Shown: positions 43,056 through 56,100 of the stretch, in pieces
Layout: each line of letters starts with the position of its first letter
How positions within the stretch are numbered: position 1 is the first letter of the stretch
NCBI GenBank assembly: GCA_951394405.1
Contig: OX596338.1
Coordinates: 2,790,001 to 2,854,000, forward strand
DNA from: Coprinellus micaceus
Lineage: Eukaryota; Basidiomycota; Agaricomycetes; Agaricales; Psathyrellaceae
Reading direction: 5' to 3'
Length of the DNA: 64,000 bases
Notes under the pieces: generated by a model
Seen by the model: the letters and a program-made list of their open reading frames with translations, nothing else
What the model was told of the DNA's origin: nothing
Databases searched by the model: none
Translations under genes and position numbers: made by a program

Positions 43056-44720
43056 ATGTCTGCCTCTCCTGAAGCGTTTGCACTCCTGGTTCTTACCGAC
43101 GCCTCGCTAGCATCGGGAAGTGGCACAGAGGCGGGCTATCTCGCCCTCGAGTGCGTCACGATTCACCATCCTGGAGGAACGGCCCAGGATCGCGATGTCT
43201 ATCTCGTCCTGCGTCTCAACACCACGGAAACACCCTTGGATCCAGAGAGGCCTGTCATCCGGTCGGATCCCCCTGGATTCAGGGTCTTCACCTTCCGAGG
43301 CATCCACAGCGACCCAACAGACTTGACGCTGTCTCTCCGGTTGCCTAATCCCCAAGACCCCAACTACTCCGCTTATCTGGAGGACTTGGACACCTTTGAA
43401 GGCATCCTCAGTCAGTATCACACCAATTTCCGAATCAACGAGAAAGGTGGAGAGAAGGGAGGTGACCCATTCTCTGACCCATTCTCCCCCATCTCCCCGA
43501 CGACCACCCTCAAGCCTCGAGATCATGTCACGATTGGAGGCACGACTCAGAACTCTCAGGACTTACGCGGTCGCCTTGTGATGGTTGACGAGAGGAGTGG
43601 GGAAGTGGTAGGTGAGGTGGAGGATAGGTTCAGGGTTCAGGAGGATCCTATCATGCACACGAAGGGACACGAGAACGATGCCGTCGTGATCGAAGTATCT
43701 GAGGATAGCATCACGGGTGCCCAGCACGATGCAAACGCTCTCACAGCGTTTGCTCGCATTGTAACTCCCGACCAAGCCAATTGGATCACTAACACCGCGA
43801 CTGTCGTGAGGTCCGTCTTTAATTGCCATTTAGTGTCAACCTTTTTCTTACCAGGATGATATAGCTCTGCAATCTCACTGACGACAACCCTGGTCGTTAC
43901 AACAATTACCGCGGCGTCCAACTTCTACATTGCTCACTCCAAACCCTCCCCTCATCACTCCGGAGCCTCAACTCCAGCCGGAGGTGCACGCTCCCCTACA
44001 CCAGGGGCTTCAGGCAGTGGCCAACCTCCCCCAGTCCCACCCCGTCCTCGCGCACTCGTCTTCCTCACGTCGGATAGCACCCGCAAAAACTTGTCGAAAG
44101 TTCACGCAGTCAGCGGCGAGGCAGTCAAAGTCTCCGCCAAGACTGTCGGCTATATTGACAGTATGATCCGTCGCGCCGTGGGCGCTAAACCGAAGCGGGA
44201 CAAGACCGCGTTCCTGCGCGCCGGCCAAAATCCACTTTCTCCCGCCCCTGGTTCCCCGACGCCTCCAGGAAGCTCTGAGAAATCAAGCCTTTCTCCCCCT
44301 CCTTATGCTACCTACAGCAGCAGCTCGAGAGGTCCGGCTTTACCCCCGCGCACCGCTTCGCCGGGAACTCCGGGTGCTCCTCCACCCCTCCCACCCCGGG
44401 ACAAAATGTCCAACAAAGAACGCATTCTTATCTCCGCTGACCTTATCCTTTCCACCATCGACGACTCTACTCGCAAGCTCCTCGACGCCAGCACGGGGCA
44501 GGTGGGAAAGATCATGCACCACAAATATGGCGAGGAGGCGGCGGAGTCGTCAACGCTGATGGCGAACACGGCGCGTAACGTGGGGCTGGTGTACATCGAC
44601 ATGTCGGGTATTGGACGGAGGGCGTTGTTGAAGAGGGCCACCAAGACCTTCGTTAAGGCGCGGTTCCAGAGCAATGACAAGGCAGTTCCCCAGACTCAAG
44701 CCGCTCCTATCGTGAACTGA
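43056..44720 (+). CDS. Senescence/spartin-domain protein
   Basis: About 535 residues with one clear intron near 43812-43867. The N-terminal half is a beta-rich, acidic domain (EAGYLALECVTIHHPGG; PGFRVFTFRGIHSDPTDLTL). The second half carries the senescence domain: an anchor of helices ANWITNTATVV, SAISLTTTLVVTTITAASNF, KVSAKTVGYIDSMIRRAVGA and, after a Pro/Ser-rich insert (~44230-44400), a final helical block (LILSTIDDSTRKLLDASTGQ; GEEAAESSTLMANTARNVGL). Related proteins are animal spartin and plant senescence-associated proteins. Several bind lipid droplets or move lipids through this domain, so a lipid-droplet or mitochondrial-contact role is inferred. There is no signal peptide. The start at 43056 is preferred for its context; the upstream ATG at 42990 would add 22 residues. 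Confidence 0.87.
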
Positions 44721-45321
44721 ACAGTACGATACGTAGAGTAGTAGATCTTGGGCTTCTTACGAATTGCGACGATGGGATGACAACTATGGGACTGACTGAC
44801 TTTCTGTGTACTTGTGCTCTATCGACATTGTACTCTATTACTTACTGGACTCAGCTACCGAATACTATTTGGCGCTTCTGGCGCGACTTACTCTGGCGAA
44901 CTTCCCAGTTCCGCGTGCGCGATTCGATAGGCTCTGAGCACTGAGTGACATCCTCTTAGTCGCGATCAGTTCCAAGAGAATGTGATAGTGGTATGTAATT
45001 ACTATTTAATTATTACGGGTCGTAAATAGTTGTGCGGGGCAGTCGGGATCGAGGGCGGGTGGGAAGGGGACTTATGGAGAACTGGCGCTCCCGGTAGATC
45101 AAAGCGGCATAATAGAAAAACTATCAGTCTCTCCCCTATCGTGTCCAATATCAACCCAAGGGATGCTAGCTACTGTACAAAAGGATAAGCTTCCAAAAAC
45201 GCGTCCAGTTATTAAGAAATTGGTTCAGAATCCGTGGTCGAGATGGCGTTAGGAGTGCACAGAATCCAGCGACACATACGTCGCCTCTCTATGCGATAGT
45301 CCGCTAAATAAAAACGACCGT
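44721..45321. other. Convergent intergenic region
   Basis: A 601-bp AT-richer region between the stops of the senescence-domain gene (+) and the amylase gene (-). It would hold both 3' UTRs. I see no ORF, repeat or RNA gene that I would call. Confidence 0.5.
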
Positions 45322-47719
45322 TCATGCAGCGAAACCAATGGCAGCAATAAGCGCTGCCGTTAGGGAGAGCACCGATGCTGATGGTCGGGCAATGAACGCC
45401 GCATTGAGGGCATCGGCCTTGCCACCATTCCCTGCGATCTCAGCAAGGTCAGTACCGCAGAGCCCAGATCCCGAGAGCTGGTCACTTGGGACGAGGATGT
45501 TAGGGACACCGCCAAGCGAGTACTGCGCATCGATCATGCGGTTAGCGCCTACGACCCATTGTTGGCAGGTTATGATACTGGGAAGGAGATGTTGCGATCA
45601 GTAAAGGGTTGACAGGGATGCGTAAGATATCAATGAAGGACTTACTTTGTCAACGCGGTCGCAGTCTCGAAGGGAGTCTTGACCGAGATGTGGATACCTT
45701 CTTGAGGCTGCGGGGAGTGTTGCCGTGAGCATACAGCAAGGGGGAAAAGGCTGGCGTGCTTACGGGAGAGCCGATGGTGGTGAGGATCGAAATGATGGAG
45801 CCCTTGAGGATGGCAAACCCAGTGGGACTGGAGGTCAAGATGTTGGTTTCTTGTTTGGCCCAGTCGGTCGTATTAACAAGGAAATTGCGGAGCTAAAACG
45901 GGATTCAGCACTGGTGCAGCCGAGACGCGGATGCGCTGAATGCGAGACCTACCTGGTTCAGCGTGGTGATGTACTGATATGTGGTGGTATTGGCATAGCC
46001 GGAAGGCCAGAGGGCCTCTCTGTTGTTCTGTGGACAGCCCAGTTAGATTCAATGAAATGGCAATGGACGGAGGTCACCACGTACGGGGTCGCCAGACCCT
46101 GAGAAGCTCTGCTCCTGTCCGTAGTACACGATGGGTATTCCATCAGACATGAAATTCCATGTCATGGCATTGCTGCGAAATGTTTAACGGAGGTTAACAC
46201 CCAACTAAGAATCAAACTCACTAGAGACTCTGTGGGTCAACGGACAAGTTATGCCATCGGGGGACATCGTGGTTCTCAAGGAAGTTACCAAGGACAGTGG
46301 TATCCTAGCACCGATCGGTCAGAAAACAGGCACATACAGACGGGATCGTGAGGGACCCACATGGAACTTGGATTTCGCCTCTGCGAACACCTGGTCGAGC
46401 TGCGTCGTATTGGCAGGACCGGGGATTGTGTACGCATCCCGAAGTGCCGTGTACATAGGGAAGTTGAGGACTGAATCCAACGCGTCGGGACCTTGCCATT
46501 CGGCAATTGGACTGAGCCACATGTCAATAACATCTATCCGCTAGTAACGGTCGGACGGCACTTACTCAACTTCGGCTCCACCGAAAACCTCGCCCATGCA
46601 AAAGACGCCTGCCTTCTTGCAGAAGGGGGGCCAGAAGGTCTTCTGAACATGCCTGGGAGGGATATTAGCATTCAATATGCTGCTTCTTCGAAGGACCGGG
46701 ACCTACTTTGCAGCTGTGGAACGCTATATTGAGAACTTGAATTGATACGCGCGAATGATGATCAACACTCACCGTCGATACGGAGGCCATCAATCTTGTA
46801 CTTTTGGACAAATTCCTCTATCCACTCGCCGTATCGTTCGATGACAGTGGGGTTGCTCGTATCGACGTCGGCAAGAGGGACTTTTTCGTCACCAAACCAG
46901 CATACTTCCTCGCTGGTCGCGTTTCCGTACACGATCGGGCAATACGGGTGGTAAAATGACTATGTTCCGTAAACACGGTTAGCGCGCGTTTCAGGGGCAG
47001 AGAGGCGGAAACTGACCGCATCCTTGAAGAAACAGTTGGAGTAGTCCGGATTGGTCGTCGAGGTGACCATAATGTGGTTTACGACGATGTCGACCATGAT
47101 GTACCTTCGGCATCGATGAGTACTTTGTCCAAGCAAGATCCGGCAGGGAGAACATACATCCCGCGCTTATGGAGTTCCGTAATCAGGTCGTTCAAATCCT
47201 CCTCCGTACCGAACTTGGAGTTGAGCTGGCTGATGTCCTGCACCCAGTAGCCGTGGTAGGGGTCGCCGTACGCTGTCCTTGGTCCCTCATAGTTTTTGTT
47301 GACAGGACTAATCCAGACTACGAACGGCGAGCTAAGTCAACGGCGAAGGTTAAACGAATGGGAGTACGTACTGGCTGTGAACCCCATTTTCTGTATGTAA
47401 TCGAGGTTGTCGCGGATTCTGCGGGTTCAGCGTCAGATTAGTCCCCTCTTCAGCGGCGCTGCAACGCACCCTTTCCATGATCCCCCGCAGAATGTCGGTC
47501 TGGAGGTATCGCAGGTGGTGTTCGCGGACCCGCTGGGTAACGCATAGCGATCTGTGATAATCCTAGCGCGGTAAATTGAGTACAACGAAGAATAGGCTCG
47601 AGAAGAAAGGCTACTTGCTGGTAAATAGAACGGCCCCGCCATTCGTCTGCCGTTGCCGCCGAGGCCGAGTGTACCCAGGCGAGCAGCAGCAGACCCAGAG
47701 AGACGGAGAAGTGAAGCAT
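45322..47719 (-). CDS. GH13 alpha-amylase with probable GPI anchor
   Basis: Hydrolyses alpha-1,4-glucan at the cell surface or outside. It starts LHFSVSLGLLLLAWVHSASA (signal peptide) at 47719. The GH13 regions appear in order: IITDRYALPSG, FCGGSWKGIRDNLDYIQKMG, IWISPVNKNYEG, YHGYWVQDISQLNSKFGT, MVDIVVNH (region I), DGLRID (region II, nucleophile Asp), MGEVFGG (region III, acid Glu) and ENHDVPR (region IV, Asp). The C-terminus is a Ser/Ala-rich stretch ending in a hydrophobic tail (LSLTAALIAAIGFAA), typical of GPI signals. About ten introns. The first (47618-47563) needs a GC donor to read SIYQIITDR. GPI-type fungal amylases have been tied to alpha-glucan wall synthesis as well as to starch use. 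The divergent sugar transporter favours feeding, but this is not decided. Confidence 0.93.
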
Positions 47720-48157
47720 GGCAGGAGGGAAAGAATGAAGAGAGGTGGGTAGAGAGCGTGAGGCTGCGCTGTACAGCGCAAAGGGACGAGGTTTGTGGCG
47801 AGGCCGGCGTCGACGAGGCCTGTGAAGGGATGCTAGATGGATGAAAAGGGGAGTAAACGCCGAAACCTTGAAATTGTGTGGGCAAGCCTATCAATTGGGC
47901 CCGAGCCTCGTGACAACTTGGCCTCGGCGCTCGGCAGGCTCTGATTCCTCCTACTGTCCCCAGAGCCATCTGGAACGAGGAGGAGCGGTGGATCCATGCA
48001 CGGGGGACATTGCAGACCAGTTGCAGACCCCACATAGATCACTCCAGACATCTATATGGGCGCTTCCGAATATGCCGCTGCTTATTACCTTTTTAGATGC
48101 GGGGTTGACTGCTTGTGGCCCTGCGCCATCACTCTCTCTGCTCCACCACCATCATCC
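47720..48157. promoter_or_regulatory. Shared divergent promoter, amylase/sugar transporter
   Basis: A 438-bp region between two outward genes for alpha-glucan breakdown and hexose uptake. Two matches to the CreA/Mig1 motif SYGGRG on the minus strand are CCCCAG at 47958-47963 and CCCCAC at 48028-48033. A TATA-like TCTATATGG lies near 48051. This suggests shared carbon-source control; it is not proven, because the motif is short. Confidence 0.45.
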
Positions 48158-49943
48158 ATGACAGGCAGCTCGGACGCGCAGTCGTTCTCCCTCTACGGCT
48201 GGCTCGTCGTTCTCTGGATTCTTGTAACTCCCTTTCAGTATGGATACCACATTTCTGCCTTGAATCAGATCCAGGCTGCCTTGACTTGCAGCAATGAGCC
48301 TCCGGCCATCGACGGCCTTCCAGCGTGCATTCAGATGTCCGACCTCGCCTTCTCTCTCGTGACCTCAGTCTTCACCATTGGCGGCCTCGTTGGCAGCAGC
48401 GTCTCTAACCTCATCACGGATAGCAGGGGCAGGAAGGGTGCTCTTCGTCTGGGGGCAGTCTTTACGACCGTTGGGGCGGGTGTTATGGGTGCCAGCAGTT
48501 CCGTCACCTTCCTGGCATTCGGCAGGTGCGTTGCTTTCCCCGGTGGCCGAGTGTCGAGGCTGGATTAGTTCTATTAGATTCCTCCTCGGTGTTGCCTCCG
48601 GAATTGGGATCTGTGTTGGCCCCGTTTTTCTCTCAGAAATCTCCCCGTCCCGTATTAGGGGGAGTCTTGGTATGTCGATTCACAGCGAGGCTTGTGCCTC
48701 GTGGTCTGACCGAACCGTCCCTAGGTATTCTCACCCAAGTGGGCGTGGTTCTCGGTATCATGATCACTCAGATTGTCGGTTTGCGATTCGCTACTCAGAG
48801 CCAGTGGAGATACGTCCTATTCCTGTCCGCAGCGATAGGCGTCGCCCAGTTTATTGCAAGCCCAACCATCGTCGAATCTCCCGTTTGGCTATCGTCCAAT
48901 GGTCGACCAGAAGACCAGAAGGTCGTGGCGCAGCGCCTTTGGGGAATCAAAGAATTTGCATCTGCTGTCGAACCACTTCTCGAAGAAGGCCTTGAATCAG
49001 AACAGCAAAGGACACCTGATCAACTCGTCAAAGTACCGCAGCTCTTTTCGTCCAGAGAGTTCAAGAGACCACTGGCCATCGTCTGTTTTGTGATGTTGGC
49101 TCAGCAGATATCTGGTGAGTTCTTTCAGTTCCGGGTTTAAGGCCAACACGGTTGAGTTGGCTGCTCTAGGTGTTAACGCTGGTAAGCTTCCACTTCACCC
49201 CGCTCAAACCGCGACGCTAATCAGGCACTTTCGCCAGTTCTCTACTACAGCAACGATATTCTCTCCAAGTCAGTTCCATCGCTTGGCCCGTATCTATCGC
49301 TGGGGATCACAGTGGTCAATGTTATCATGACGTTCCCTCCAATTATCTTGATTGAGGTAGGGCCGACTTTGGCTCGCATTTTGGATTGCCAGAGGTTGAC
49401 TTGCCATCATAGCGAATGGGTCGGAAACAGCTGTTAACCCTTTCTGCTGTCGGATCGATACTATCGCTCTTCCTACTGGGCTACGGTTTGAACCACGGCT
49501 CAGCAACTCTGTCGAGTGTCACAATCCTGTCCTTCATTATGTAGGTGCCACTCCCAGTCCCGCGGTGGTTACTCACACCAGCCAGGTCATTCGCCATTGG
49601 CATGGGCCCTCTGCCCTTTGTGATGATACCCGAGGTGTCTCCCCCCAAGGTATGTTTGTAAAAGCCTCTGAACTGTTTGTCTCATTCTTGAACTATCCTA
49701 GGCGGTGTCGGCGCTCTCTTCTGTTGCGCTCTCCCTGAACTGTGAGTTATTTGAACTATCGGACATGGTCTTGTGCCGACAAATGGTCTTCTAGGGATCG
49801 TCAACTTCTTGGTTGGCTTCCTCTTTTTACCATTGCGCAACCTGCTCTCTGGAGGGGACCGCTACCTGGAAGGCCGCGTATTCTACGTGTTCGGGATCCT
49901 GTTCTTGTCGTCGTTCGTGGTATTGTCTAGAGTGTACAAGTGA
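48158..49943 (+). CDS. MFS sugar transporter (hexose-transporter type)
   Basis: A 12-TM major facilitator of the sugar porter family, about 455 residues. It starts TGSSDAQSFSLYGWLVVLWI. Visible signatures: the TM1-TM2 region with QYGYHISALNQIQ, the loop DSRGRKGALRLGA (D-R-x-G-R-K-like), RFLLGVASGIGICVGPVFLS with SEISPSRIRGSLG, the mid-protein QQISGVNAVLYYSNDIL, ERMGRKQLLTLSA and the PEVSPPKAVSALSS/NWIVNFLVG region. It most resembles the GLUT-like Vps73/YBR241C branch by overall reading. Substrate is unproven. QQISG-VNA-VLYY is only obtained with a 12-nt exon (49170-49181). It is divergent from the amylase gene, which suggests uptake of released glucose. The stop is at 49941-49943. Confidence 0.92.
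49170..49181 (+). other. 12-nt micro-exon of the sugar transporter
   Basis: The exon GTGTTAACGCTG is flanked by introns 49115-49169 (55 nt) and 49182-49237 (56 nt, GCTAAT branch). It completes Gly and encodes VNA of the conserved QQxSGxNxxxYY motif, so the functional reading requires it. Confidence 0.85.
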
Positions 49944-50165
49944 TGTATTACGTAGAATCGGAGATTGAATCTGAGTTTGGGGTGGTCGGAATTTACCCAC
50001 AGCGTGCAGTGGGAGAACGCTGCCACTCTTGCACACATTGACGAACGGTGTTGGAGGCGGTCTCGCAAAACACATCCCCCACCTCTTCCCAATATCTCTT
50101 CCAAAACGGCGACTGGTCCTGGCAGCGGTGTCCGGCGTTCGGTGACCCCATCCAGGTCGTCCCAC

Positions 50166-53100
50166 ATGGACAACCCGCCGACGACGAACATCCATACCAT
50201 AGTCAAGGCTCAAATCGTTTTCCTCCTGTCAACCCTAACGGAGGAAAACTTTGAGAGGAATCAGATGGAAATACGTTCGGTTCGTAGTCCTTTTGGCTCC
50301 TTTCTGTCCCGTCACTGACGATTTTCGTGTATTCGATGGCCTCGCCGCGTACAGCTTTCAGAGCAACATGGGATTGACACCTATCTCCATTTCATTCGAC
50401 GCCTCATCGTCCACTCTCAAGCGCGCCTTACGGCTCCTCCAACCGCCACGCTCGACGCCTCGACAGCTCTGACGTTCCGCCTTCTGGTTCAAGAGACGCA
50501 GCGGCTTGCTCGCGACCCTTTCCTTGCAGAGCGCTTCCGGGATGGAGTGGGTGGTGGCGAGGGCGAGGTTTTCAGGCACTTCGATCTGTTGCGATTCGTA
50601 GATCGAGTTGGCCTGCGCGCTTTGGAACGTTTCATCCTTGCTTCAGCAATCGTTGCCGGTCGAACACGTCCAGAACTCGTCGCCCAAGCTTTGAATGTCA
50701 TCCAGCTGGAATTCGACAACGCTGTGATTTCCCTTACCCGCCCCACCTCCTTCGATGGCGCCGACCTTGCTCTCAACCAATTGGCTAAAATCCTCTCGAA
50801 TCTACTCGTCGATGCTCCCCCTGACCCTCCTGTCCTCAATGCTATTCAAAAACAAACCCTCGTTTTGGCCGCACAGTCAAAATACGCAAAAGAAGCACTC
50901 TCCCCCGTTCTCGCTCACATCTTTGCCACCCTGAGGTTCGTGTTCGCTAGAATCGCTTCTGGAAACTGATGCTTACTTCTCAATGTTCGATTCTCCCAGC
51001 ATCCCCTCCTCCACTACCCTTGTGCAGACCCTTGTTCAGTTTGGTCCCGAAGTTACGAGTGATGCCGAGGTCGTCCATGCGCTCTTTGAGCGTTTCGGCA
51101 TCGTAGACAGTAACCCTCCTCGAGATATCCAGGCCGTAGAAATCATTTCGACCCTCGCCAAACTTGCGGCGGATGGGAGCGTGTTATGCGACGTCCCTAT
51201 TCTCATCCGTGTCTTGGGCAGCTACGTGAGTCATCGTGTTGTCTGTACTTGGGCGGAATTCTAACCCCTTTAACAGCCCACAACTCTCAACTGGCCTGCT
51301 GCCATCAAGTCGTCTTTTGACCGACCCGATCGATCGACTGTCGATACTGCCACACTCAAGCTCCTCATTGCTATCCTCCTCAACGCCCCACGTGAAGCTG
51401 AACCCCACGCAGTGGCGGGCTTCTGGGAACAATGGTCCAACCCCCTATACCAGTTACGACTTCTGGATGCCCTTTTATCCCTCCCACCCGATACCTTCAA
51501 CTTCGTTCAGCTCCCTGGAAAGAGAATTGTCACCGTCGATGATGTCTCTATCGCCAGCCCTACCATCAAGTCTCTCGCGGCCAACGTGCAGGGTCATACT
51601 TGGAACTCGCTTGAACTCTTCCAAATCTTGGTCAAGATGGCGGACTCGGAATCGGCGGAGGTTAGAAACTGTGTGAAGGAGATGCTCGACAAAGCCATTA
51701 AGATTAGCGCGGAGTTGGTGCATATGGGTCTGTTGCAGGTTCCAGTGAGTCTTGACCTACGATATCTTCGGGATGACTGCTTATATGCACCCTCCCAGGA
51801 CGCATCGTGGAATGAGATACGGCTCGAGTATTCCAGGAAGCTTTTGGCCATGTTCCTCGCAGGCCACCCCAACCACCAACTGGTCTTCATGCGGATTTGG
51901 CAGATTCAGCCATCTTACCTGACCACCGCGTTCCGCGACTTCTACGACGACAACAACTTGAACATCACTCGAATTCTTGACGTTGCGCAGGACTTGAAGG
52001 TTCGTCCCCCTCGCAACTATATGCGTCAGATTCTTACGGATTCTTTTCTGAATAGATTCTGGAGCCCTTGCTTGAAGTGCAGCCTTTCACGTTCGCTCTG
52101 GACATTGCAGCTCTCGCATCGCGTCGTGAATACCTCAACCTCGACAAGTGGCTCGCAGACAAAGTGACGGCGCATAGCACCGATTTCCTTCATGCGGTTG
52201 TCGCGTTCTTGCAGCAAAAGATGGAGAGCGAGAAGACATCCCGTCTGTCTGACCCTGCTGTTGAGAGTCGAACCATGGCACTGAGCCCGAATACCATCAC
52301 CATCATCCTGCGCCTCTTGCGCAACAAGTGCGTCGATCACTATTTGCTCTTCCGTCACATTCTAACATTACCCCCATGCAGCTCGAATAATATGCCGGAA
52401 GCTGATGTCGTAGCGTCTATCGAAGTTCGCAATACTTGCTTGCAGATTCACCCTCGACTCATGAGCTTGGCCCCGGGTTCGGATGTTGAACCAGGCCTGA
52501 CCGTTATCCAGTACAGTCAGGACATCGAGGGCGAGGTCGACAACATTTACAAGCAGATGTACGACTCCGAGATCACCATTGACAACGTTGTCAACACGCT
52601 CAAGCGATACAAGGAGTCGGGCAATCCTCATGAACATGAAGTGTTTTCTTGCATGATTCACTTCTTGTTTGACGAGTACAAGTTCTTCCAATCCTACTAT
52701 CCTGCCCGCGAGTTGCAAATGACCGCCTACCTCTTCGGCTCCCTCATTCGGTTCAAGCTCATCGATTCCATCCCCCTTGGCATTGCCGTTCGGTACATTA
52801 TCGACGCCCTCAAGTGCCCCCCAGAATCCAATCTCTTCCGGTTCGGGATGGAGGCCCTCTCTCGCTTCGAATTCCGGCTGGCTGAGTGGCGGCCGTTGTG
52901 CGAAAGCCTCGTCCAAATTCCCGCCCTTGCAGAAACTCGTCCAGATTTGATTGCTACAATCCATAGGATCCTTGTGACAGAAGGACCCACCGACGATTCG
53001 TTCGCCCCTAACGGCGTTGGTCCTCCAGAGCTTCCTTTCATCCCCTTCACCTCCATCCAACCTGACGCCATGGAAGAGAACATCGAACCTCCCCCCGAAG

Positions 53101-56100
53101 ACATCAGTGACCGCATCTTGTTCATCGTCAACAACTTAGCGCCCAACAATTTCCAGGCCAAGGTTAATGAGATGCGGGAGCACTTTGCCGATCAGTACGC
53201 CCGTTGGTTCGCCAACTATCTCGTCGACCAGCGAGTCAGCACCGAACCCAACAACCACCCCCTCTACCTCCGTTTCCTCGACGCCCTTGATCGCCAACCA
53301 TTGAACAAGTACATCCTCCAAGAGACATACGTCAAAGCCGCCAGCCTCTTGAACTCCGAGCGCACTGTTCAGTCTGCCTCGGATCGTACGACCCTCAAGA
53401 ACGTTGGCTCCTGGTTGGGAACTCTCACTCTTTCCCGTGACCGACCCATCAAATACAAGAACCTCTCTTTCAAGGAACTGCTTGTGGAGGGTTTCGAGAC
53501 CAGCAGACTCATCATCGCAATCCCCTTCGTCTGCAAGACCCTGGAACCATGCTCCAAGTCTCGTGTCTTCAGGCCTCCCAACCCTTGGCTGATGGCAGTC
53601 ATCGGTGTTCTTGCTGAACTCTATCACTTCGCGGACCTCAAGCTGAACCTCAAGTTTGAGATCGAGGTGTTGTGCAAAGCCTTGGAGATCGACTTGAACA
53701 CTGTTGAGCCTGGCTCCATCTTGCGCAACCGTCCAGCTGAGTCTGGCCCCGCAGGTGGTCAAGAGTTCGCTGTAGATGGCGAAGTTCTGCAGTTGGATCC
53801 TGCGGCGGCTCAAGGTCTGGCTACCTCGATTGAGCCCTTACTTCTCGCCCTCGTCAACTCTGTCGTGATCAGCCCACAGCTCTCTCCTCTTAACGCCAAC
53901 CCTGTCTTCAAGCGTGCCGTCCAGCTTGCCGTCGATCGCGCTGTCCGCGAGATTATCGTTCCTGTCGTCGAGCGTTCGGTCACCATCGCAGGCATCTCCA
54001 CTGGCGAGCTCGTCATCAAGGATTTCGCGACCGAGGTCAACGAGAACAAGCTCCGTCGTGCTGGCTACTTGATGGCTCAGAAGTTGGCTGGTAGCCTTGC
54101 TCTCGTCACTTGCAAGGAACCATTAAAGACCAACTTGGGTAATCATTTGAGGCAGCATCTCAACGAACATGGCTTCACAGAGGTACGTGAACCAGAATTG
54201 CCACCCAATTCTATGTATTAACCTTGATTCCCAGCAACATGTTCCGGACGCTGTGGTGCAGGTCCTCGTCCAAGACAATCTGGACAATGCCTGTGCCACC
54301 ATCGAGAAGGCTGCGATGGATAGAGTCGTTGTGGATGTCGATGAGAGTTTTTCACAGTCCTACGATTCGAGGAGAAGGCATCGCGAGGTTAGTGCGCCGG
54401 CATCGACGTCAACTACTGTTTTACTAACGATTTTGTTAGGCCAGGCCAGGTGCTTTGTTCTGGGACCCCGCGGCACCGCGCTCTACTTTCCCTGCAGCCC
54501 TCCCAGACCCACTTCGCATCAAGCCCAATGGTCTTCAACCTCACCAACTCGGTGTTTACGAGGACTTCGGTATGTACACTTTCCGCACTACCCTCCTTGA
54601 CTTTGGCTGAGTACGTCAAACTAGCCGCGGACGCAAAGCCATTCCCCCTTGGTGCAAGCAGGCCCGCCTCAGCTGCTTCCTTCGGCGGTTCACTTCCCTT
54701 CCGCTCTCCCTCTGTCGATACCCATCTACTCCGCCAGGGCGGTATTCCTCATCAAGACGCCATGGAGCGATTCGCGGTCGTCACACGCGACTTGGAGGCC
54801 GTCCTTGTACAAGTCCCTGCTCAATCGCTGGCTTCCCTCCCTCCTAACCATGACCTCCGTGTGCTCTTCCAGCGTATTTTACTTTTGGCTGAAGAGGCTG
54901 CTGATCGTGACCGCACCCCTTTGATGATCTCTCAAAAGGTTGTCCAGTTGCTATACAAGACGCAGACCCAGCTTGGTCGTGAAATCTACGTCGCCATTCT
55001 CCACCAACTCTGCGAACTATTTGAGGACGTTGAAAAGGAGGCGATCCAATGGCTCCTGTACGCTGAGGATGAGGTACGTCCGAATTCGGACTCGATGCTG
55101 GTCGTGTTTGGCTTACAGACAATTTAGCGCAAGTACAATATCCCTGTCACCATCACCCTTCTCCGCTCAGGTGTTATCGACTATACCCTTCACGACCAAG
55201 CAATGGCGAAGTCGGTCTTCACCGAACCCCGACCCACCCTCATCTCCTATGCCGTTGGTCTGATCCGTGAATCCTTGGCTGGCAACCCTCCAGTTTTGTC
55301 GCAGGTCTACTTCCAGTTCACTCTGGAAGTCATGCGTCAGCTTGCACAGATGGGCAAGGCCACTGAAGAGTATGTTTCTCCGTTCAGATTATTTTATCGC
55401 CGTTTCTAATGGCTTTTCAGGATGACTCGTCTTCTCGAGGATTTGCGTGGTGGAAGGCGATCAGCTGACATTGCAGCGCGCCCGCCCTTGAAGCCTGAGA
55501 CCGAGCAAATGAGAGAGAAGTTGCACATGTGGTTCCAGAACTGGGTCACTGTGTTCCAGAGGACCGCAACTCCCGAGAAGAGCTTCGTCCCTTTCATCAC
55601 CAACCTCACAAAGAACGGCATTCTCAAAGCGGAGGACGTATCTTCGTTCTTCTTCCGGGTTTGCACTGAAGCTAGTGTTTCGGCCTACCTCAAGTGTGTT
55701 GCCCTTGGAGAGTTCGACCTTTCGTTCCAAGCTTTAGACGCATTCTCCCGGCTCATCGTCTATATCATCAAATATCACGGCGATGCTGCCGGTGTCAACA
55801 ATGAGCAGGCAAAGGTGCACTACTTCACCAAGATTCTCTCCATCTTCGTCCTCGTCCTCGCCAACACCCACGAAGAGCAAGGACCCGAGTTCCAACCCAA
55901 GCCGTTTTTCCGGTTCTTCTCTAGCCTCCTTAATGACCTTCATTCCATGGAGAATGCCCTCGGCCCTGCCTACTTCCAGTTGTTGATAGCTATGAGGTTA
56001 GTCGATGTTTCGAGTTGAATGGTACCTGTGCTGACCGCCCGTTCACAGTGATACCTTCAGCTCGTTGCAACCCACCTTCTTCCCGGGCTTTGCTTTCTCG

